From Dendrobium chrysotoxum (Eukaryota; Streptophyta; Magnoliopsida; Asparagales; Orchidaceae), in contig CM034315.1 of NCBI GenBank assembly GCA_019925795.1, positions 11,954,200 to 12,018,199 of the forward strand: 64,000 nt of DNA. The letters are read 5' to 3'. This document shows, in pieces, positions 59,038-64,000 of this stretch (its first letter is position 1; the number at the start of each line of letters is the position of its first letter). Below the pieces are notes generated by a model, which did no database searches, was not told the DNA's origin, and saw nothing but the letters and a program-made list of their open reading frames with translations. Both the position numbers and the translations under genes were made by a program.

Positions 59038-59805
59038 CACTACCAAAAAATAGGCCTATCGCAGCACAATTTTTGGCCTATCCTGGCGGTTATAACTGCC
59101 ACAATTTTATTTGCAAAGGTTTTAAAACCGCTACACCCCCGCTGTAATTGCAATGTGCTGCAACGACATTCCACAACGGTTTAAGGACCGACGAGGTAGA
59201 TCTGACGAAGTGCTAGATTTAGCAGCGGTTATAACCGCCACAAAAGTGCAGATTTGTAGCAGTTTTAACCGCCACAAATTTTTAGAAACCAAACAACAAG
59301 CTTAATTAGAACTATCAGAAAACTAAATCAAAAGAAACATGAATGCCCAAAAATCAAGAAAAAAGTTCATACGCGAAATTCTTCTCAGCTCTACGAAGAC
59401 GAAGGTCGACCTTCGTCATTCCGCTGACGAAGCTTCGGAGCTTTAAGGAGATCAATGTCATCAGTTCGACTATCGTCTATGAAGAAGCAACTTCAGCATC
59501 GGTTCGACCTTCGTCATTCGGCATCAGAAGTGATTTGGCGTGGATGACCGCCGAAGATGAAGGTTGAGGTTGAGGAGTCAAATATGGAATGAGTCGGCTA
59601 GGTCAAGAAAAGCGATATTGATAATACAGTGGGTTTATGAGCGGGTGGCGCTTAGGTAGCGGTTTGTAAACCGCTGCTACAAAATATTATTAATTTTTAA
59701 TAACAAATTTAGCAGCAGTGAAAACCACTGCCTATATCTATTTTTAGCGGCAGTTTTCAAACTGCTGCTATAAACTGTTGCGAAAACATAAACTTTTTGG
59801 TAGTG
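59038..59805. mobile_element. 768-bp non-autonomous CACTA (En/Spm) element
   Basis: The left end CACTACCAAAAAATAGGCC and the right end ...CTTTTTGGTAGTG form 12-bp inverted CACTACCAAAAA termini. Palindromic subterminal repeats of the form AGCGGTTATAACCGC occur at about 59083, 59117, 59221, 59257, 59655, 59711 and 59747, the transposase-binding layout of CACTA elements. AAG lies two bases outside the left end (59033-59035) and directly outside the right end (59806-59808), a possible 3-bp duplication. There is no transposase; the 59343-59567 frame is unrecognised. The core holds a 20-bp perfect palindrome at 59398-59417. Confidence 0.88.
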
Positions 59806-59808
59806 AAG

Positions 59809-61316
59809 TTTTGAGCCATCTAAATGTATTTTTGAGAGACTCTAGACTTCAGATGACCTAATATTTGTAAATTTGAGTTGTATCAATCAACAACTTGAAA
59901 TTAGGGGTGCAATCTTGTTCTTATCAATTTTTTTTATTTTTATGAAAAAAATGTTAAAAAAAGAAACTTTATTGTCTCCATCCTATTTAGATAAGTATTA
60001 AAAAAAATCACAATTACAATTAGTCCTCCAAAGTTGACTGGGCAACGGTTCAATATACCATCCCATTATCTTTTGTCTGAAAAAAAAATTCAAATTAAAC
60101 AATATTATTTCTTTATAATAAATAATATATGTTTTATACTTTTTTTAATATTTGATATATATATATAATATTTTAAATAATAGTATTTGAATTGTATCAA
60201 AACATGCAATTTGAATACTTTTTTTATTAAAACCTCTTCCATTTCACAATTTTTTTATAGAAAAAAATAATATGATAATTAGTCCAAATTAAAAAAATTT
60301 GAAATAATATGAAATAATACACCATAGCATGGATGATAATTGATATAACTCTAAAAAAGGGCTCCTAAATGATTTAAGATGCAAATATATTTCTAGCATA
60401 AATAACTTGGAGGATATTTTGGGAATATTTGAGGTGTTTTTAGGGGTATTTTAGAAAAACTAAAAGTCTCTAAATATCACCTTATGTTAAGAAGAAAAAT
60501 ATAATGAATTATTAAAAATCAAAAGCTTTTCTTCTCATCAATCTCTTAGGTTTTTATTTTGGATGTCACTTTCATATCATTATATTGATTATAAAATATA
60601 GTTCTATTATTTTATGAGGTGAGAGACACTTAGTCATCTCCAAAGTGAAAGAATACTTTTGTTTGGTATTTCTCTTATATCAGATAGTGAATAATAGGGC
60701 CCTTATGAATAAGCGTTTGCATGCACTTACGTAGAAGAAAAGTGCTTAGGGTATAGAAGTTCTCCACTTACTTCATAAGTAAAGGAGTCGAACTTCTAGT
60801 GACAAGTCCGCTTATTAGAATCCTATATCATTGTAGGGTGGGGCGTCAATGTAAATTGGATGGGTGTCAAATGTCATAAAAAAATAATTTATGCCAAAAT
60901 CTCTTTAGTTTAGCTTTTATATTTTATTTTCATTTGTTTACTTAAATTGCTTGGGATTTGAATTTTATTTTGTTGTTTCATGTAAGAGTTGATATTGCGC
61001 ACATATGCATGGAATGTTCAATTTCTTGTACTATTATATTGCTCTCATGTTGTAAAAGTCTATTTATAATTACCATTAGTACATCATGTGTTAGCATAAT
61101 AATTGCTATTGTACACGTGTAAAGAATGTATAATTACATGTGCTCAGACATTATTGTTCTCACATTGCAAAATTATATTTGTAACCACTATTATTTCTTC
61201 TTGTGTTGACATATTATGTAACTTTGGTAGTGTATTCATTATCATAGCCAGTGTAGTTGAATTAGCAATTCACATTGTGCTTAATAGTAATAAACTCACT
61301 CATTCATTTAGACAGA
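59809..61316. other. Intergenic DNA, possible LTR fragment at 60410-60860
   Basis: No gene. GGATATTTTGGGAATATTTG then GAGGTGTTTTTAGGGG, with a later CTTACGTAGAAGAAAAG segment, has LTR-like character but no ends. Confidence 0.4.
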
Positions 61317-61604
61317 GGCTTCATTTGGGATGGCTATCTTACTGTTTTGTAAAGCTATTTTTTAGTACAAAAATATGTTGAAAGCAAGGAAAAAGTAATG
61401 GTCTAAAACTATTAGGCTTCATTTGGGACAATTTTCTTACTGCTTTGCTTTCAAGTCGCAATCATAGTTTTTATTTGACCACTGCTTTTAATAAATTTTT
61501 GTGCTTAGAAGTTGCTTTCTAAAGTAGCTTTCAAAAAAGTTATTTTCTCTACAGTAATTTTACAATCATCTTTCTAAAATGCTACAGTCGTTCCAAATGA
61601 AACC
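61317..61604. mobile_element. Tourist-like MITE, broken copy plus second copy
   Basis: Left ends GGCTTCATTTGGGATGGCTA at 61317 and GGCTTCATTTGGGACAATTT at 61415 belong to the 9281/21990 family. The first copy stops near 61382. The second ends at 61604, where the reverse complement reads GGTTTCATTTGGAACG. TTA precedes the second copy, but GAA follows it, so the duplication is not intact. Confidence 0.75.
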
Positions 61605-62270
61605 GAAATCATAAGTTCACTAGTGTTGTGCCATATTTCTAGGGTGACATGTACTATTTATAAATGCACATTCTATAATATATTTGATTGTAATCATTTA
61701 TATTGTGGAAGATTTGTATGCGCTTATTTGTATTATAATTTTTAATTTGTTTGTGATGTGAATAGGATTTTTTTTGTGTTTCTTATCATAGTTGTTTGCT
61801 TTTTTATAACTTTAATGTTTATATATATATAACTAATAAGTTGTTTAGTAATTGTAAATTGTAAGATGTTGTGAGTTGTATTTGGATGTTGGCAATGGAA
61901 ATTTACAACACGAAAGCCAATGGAAATTTACAACACAAAGCTTTCATTCTTTTGCAATTGATTTGAAATAGATTTGTCTTGAAGCATATTAGAGACAAAC
62001 TTATGACTAGTTTGATTCCGACTATGAAACAAAAATCAAGCGACCTTCTAGTTTACGATGAATTTCCGACAAATTTGTCATGAGAAATTAGGTTCACGAT
62101 TTCCGATGAAATTGGTCACAAATCCGTCCCAAAAAAATCCATCGACAACACAACACACCAGAAATGGAGGTGTGATGCAGTCTAGTCATTTTTACAAGAA
62201 TTTTGAAAATTTTATAGGACGATATAAACTAGCGTTCCTTATTCATTTTATATAATTTTAACGTTATTGA
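61605..62270. other. Intergenic DNA, short tandem duplication
   Basis: No gene. CAATGGAAATTTACAACAC repeats at 61894 and 61919. Confidence 0.5.
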
Positions 62271-62272
62271 TG

Positions 62273-63301
62273 TGTCATGATAAAATAATCTTGATCCGGC
62301 ACGAATCTCGAGGCAATTTTATCTTGGAAGCTTCAAAAATTAAATCCGGGATCATCTGAACTCTGATTTCAACAAACTTATAGTCGAACTGAGCATCTCA
62401 GAAATACGAACCCAACGACACCAAATTCAACTCAATCCGAGCCCAAATAGGTCCAAATCCAGGACCCGAAGCGCATTTGGAAGGTTCGATCTACAATTTG
62501 GATTACCAAACGGTTTCCAAACAGTACATGCTTATAGTCGAATCGAGCGGCTCGACGAGACGAATCCAACGACCCTAAGATCATCAAATTCTGATATCAT
62601 TAAGACCTTCAAATGTCTGATAAACGGTCCATGATCAAAGGATTCAATATCGGCCATCCATTCAAACCACTCCGTATTAGCCCATGATCTCTCATCTATT
62701 TACTGCTCATGCCATCCACAAAAAACTATAAATAGCCCCTCATTTCTCTTAAGAGGGGACCAAGCCAAAAGAAGAAGAAAAGAAGAAGAGAGGAAGAAGA
62801 AGAGAGGAAACTCCTCCTCGACCACCGCCAGAATTCTGCCCTACGCCTGAATCACGCCGGAATTTTGTCTTACACCGGAATTCTGTTGTCACACCTGAGC
62901 GAAGTCAGAATTCTTGCCAAGTAAAATCAGAACTCTGTTCTACACCGGAATTCTCTTAAACGACGCCGGAATTCTATTTGACCTCCGAAGGACGCTAACA
63001 TTCAGCCTGATTTCTAAATAACGCAGGAACACTGTTTGACATTGTAACTGTCTACTCCTAAAGAGATTCATTGTAATCTAATCGTCCTAAGTTTTTAAGG
63101 ATGATTCATCTCTTGTATTCCAAGAAAACGCTAGTGGATCTTTTTCAACTGGGCGCGGCCCCGTGGTTTTTTCCCTTTACAGGGTTTTCCACGTACACAT
63201 ACTAGTGTTCTTTTATTTTCTGTTTGTGCGCCGAATATCCGTTCAACGCTAAGACGCAATTTTTCTAAATTCTATCGCCGCGTATATTCGAGTCCGCAAC
63301 A
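62273..63301 (+). repeat. Gypsy 5' LTR, about 1.03 kb
   Basis: Starts TGTCATGATAAAATAATC and ends GTCCGCAACA, directly before a primer site. A TATAAATA lies at 62727-62734, followed by a GAA-rich leader near 62768-62810 and degenerate CGCCGGAATTCTG repeats at 62825-63000. The partner LTR is beyond the window. The start is a best guess (62271 or 62273). Confidence 0.75.
62727..62734 (+). promoter_or_regulatory. LTR TATA box
   Basis: TATAAATA in AAACTATAAATAGCCCC, about 30 bp before a CT/GA-rich leader. Confidence 0.7.
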
Positions 63302-63304
63302 GTT

Positions 63305-63322
63305 TGGCGCCGTCTGTGGGAA
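63305..63322 (+). promoter_or_regulatory. Gypsy primer-binding site
   Basis: TGGCGCCGTCTGTGGGAA; the first nine bases complement the 3' end of tRNA-Asp. This form is usual for plant Tat-type gypsy elements. Confidence 0.88.
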
Positions 63323-63353
63323 ACACTCTCATACGCTTCTAAATATTATTTCA

Positions 63354-64000
63354 ATGACTAATAGGCGTAGCAATCGCCTCAGAGGAGCCTCCTGCTCCCA
63401 CTCTCATCAATCCAGAAACCAGTCTATCAATCATGGACGTCCAATTTCTGCCTCCTTTCATCCTGGGGGGCAACACGTTGCTGGAGAAGGAACCTCAGGA
63501 CCTTCTTTGGAGGAGCGAATCCGAAAGATGGAGGAATCTCATAATAAGATCCTTCAGCTCCTTCGAGAGAATCGTCAACCAGCACTAGCTCCACAGGAAG
63601 AGATCCTTCTTCCTCGAGATCCACCCCGGGTTGGAGAGGTTCCAATAGAACGCCTTCATGGCGAAATTCCTTTCCCTCCGCGAAGGATGCCTCCTCCGAT
63701 GCGTCAAGAAAATGAACTTTCTGACACAGCAAGCTCTACTCATCCTTCACGTGCAGGTCAACAACCTCACATTCCGCCGGAGATCCCCGAGGAATTAGTC
63801 GCACCACACATTCTTGAACTCCCTCACAACCTCCTACGACATGAACTACGAAGATTGGTTCAAGAAGAGTTCCCCGTGAGAGGTGTAAGGCAATCTCTTC
63901 GTCAACGGGACTTCCAGGATTCCTCACCCCTAGTTGACGCTGTCCTCCAACAACCCATTCCGACAGGGTTCAAACTACCGAGCATCGATTCTTACGATGG
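63354..64000 (+). CDS. Gypsy gag, uninterrupted, runs off right edge
   Basis: From ATG at 63354 the frame stays open for 215 codons to the window end. The N-terminus is polar and Arg-rich (MTNRRSNRLRGASCSHSHQS), followed by a charged segment with coiled-coil character (LEERIRKMEESHNKILQLLR) and Pro-rich spacers (PFPPRRMPPPMRQ). It ends in FKLPSIDSYDG, the conserved start of the retrotransposon gag capsid domain (typically F-P-YDG-DP-HL). It lies 31 bp after the primer site, exactly where gag is expected. Lack of any stop, in contrast to every other element here, suggests a recent insertion. The capsid core, nucleocapsid and pol must lie to the right. Confidence 0.88.
   Translation, partial: MTNRRSNRLRGASCSHSHQSRNQSINHGRPISASFHPGGQHVAGEGTSGPSLEERIRKMEESHNKILQLLRENRQPALAPQEEILLPRDPPRVGEVPIERLHGEIPFPPRRMPPPMRQENELSDTASSTHPSRAGQQPHIPPEIPEELVAPHILELPHNLLRHELRRLVQEEFPVRGVRQSLRQRDFQDSSPLVDAVLQQPIPTGFKLPSIDSYD

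Noticed and set aside
63427..63927. Minus-strand open frames at the right edge (63427-63732 and 63736-63927)
   Set aside because: They lie opposite an uninterrupted plus-strand gag that follows a primer-binding site. They have no family features and are mirror frames.
1..64000. tRNA genes, miRNA precursors or an intact multi-gene system
   Set aside because: No tRNA-like arms with a GGTTCRA box were found by eye, and no cluster of host genes is present; covariance-model searches were not possible here.

Overview
The window is repeat-dense nuclear DNA of a flowering plant. It is very AT-rich, has almost no intact coding sequence, and carries the typical plant transposable elements: Ty1/copia elements including a Sirevirus, an Athila-type Ty3/gypsy element, RTE-clade LINEs, a Cassandra TRIM whose LTRs derive from 5S rRNA, a CACTA element, and hAT-, Tourist- and other MITE-like elements. 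I cannot name the species from sequence alone.

Layout. 1-9.5 kb: an RTE LINE 5' end (minus) abuts a decayed Ty1/copia element (367-3645); a 5'-truncated LINE with a perfect 16-bp target duplication (3677-4757); then a near full-length but decayed LINE (6286-9528) carrying a 115-bp Tourist-like MITE. 9.5-17.7 kb: intergenic DNA with an LTR-like promoter block, pyrimidine-rich low-complexity DNA and a 409-bp hAT-like MITE (14296-14704). 17.83-18.37 kb: the only recognisable host gene, the first two exons of an aspartyl protease (minus strand), with no later exons seen downstream. 18.6-31.3 kb: diverged duplications, MITEs, LTR-like fragments and a 2.5-kb extremely AT-rich tract. 31.3-38.3 kb: a Sirevirus with both LTRs, decayed gag and pol, and RNase H missing. 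38.3-46.1 kb: more LTR-like debris and a possible gypsy gag remnant. 46.105-46.775 kb: a structurally complete Cassandra TRIM with matching 5-bp target duplications. 46.8-57.3 kb: a Sirevirus-related LTR split by a 9.16-kb Athila element. 59.04-59.81 kb: a non-autonomous CACTA element. 62.27 kb to the end: a gypsy LTR, its primer-binding site and an uninterrupted gag frame that runs off the right edge, probably the youngest element here.

The window therefore works as a layered record of insertions. Several nesting relations can be ordered: MITE into LINE, LINE into copia, Athila into a Sirevirus-like LTR. The older elements are inactivated largely by G-to-A and C-to-T changes that turn Trp, Gln and Arg codons into stops, as expected for silenced, methylated DNA. 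I found no operon-like or otherwise new gene system. The most useful items are the Cassandra element, the nested Athila/Sirevirus pair, the dated LINE/MITE insertions, the aspartyl-protease stub and the open gag frame at the right edge.
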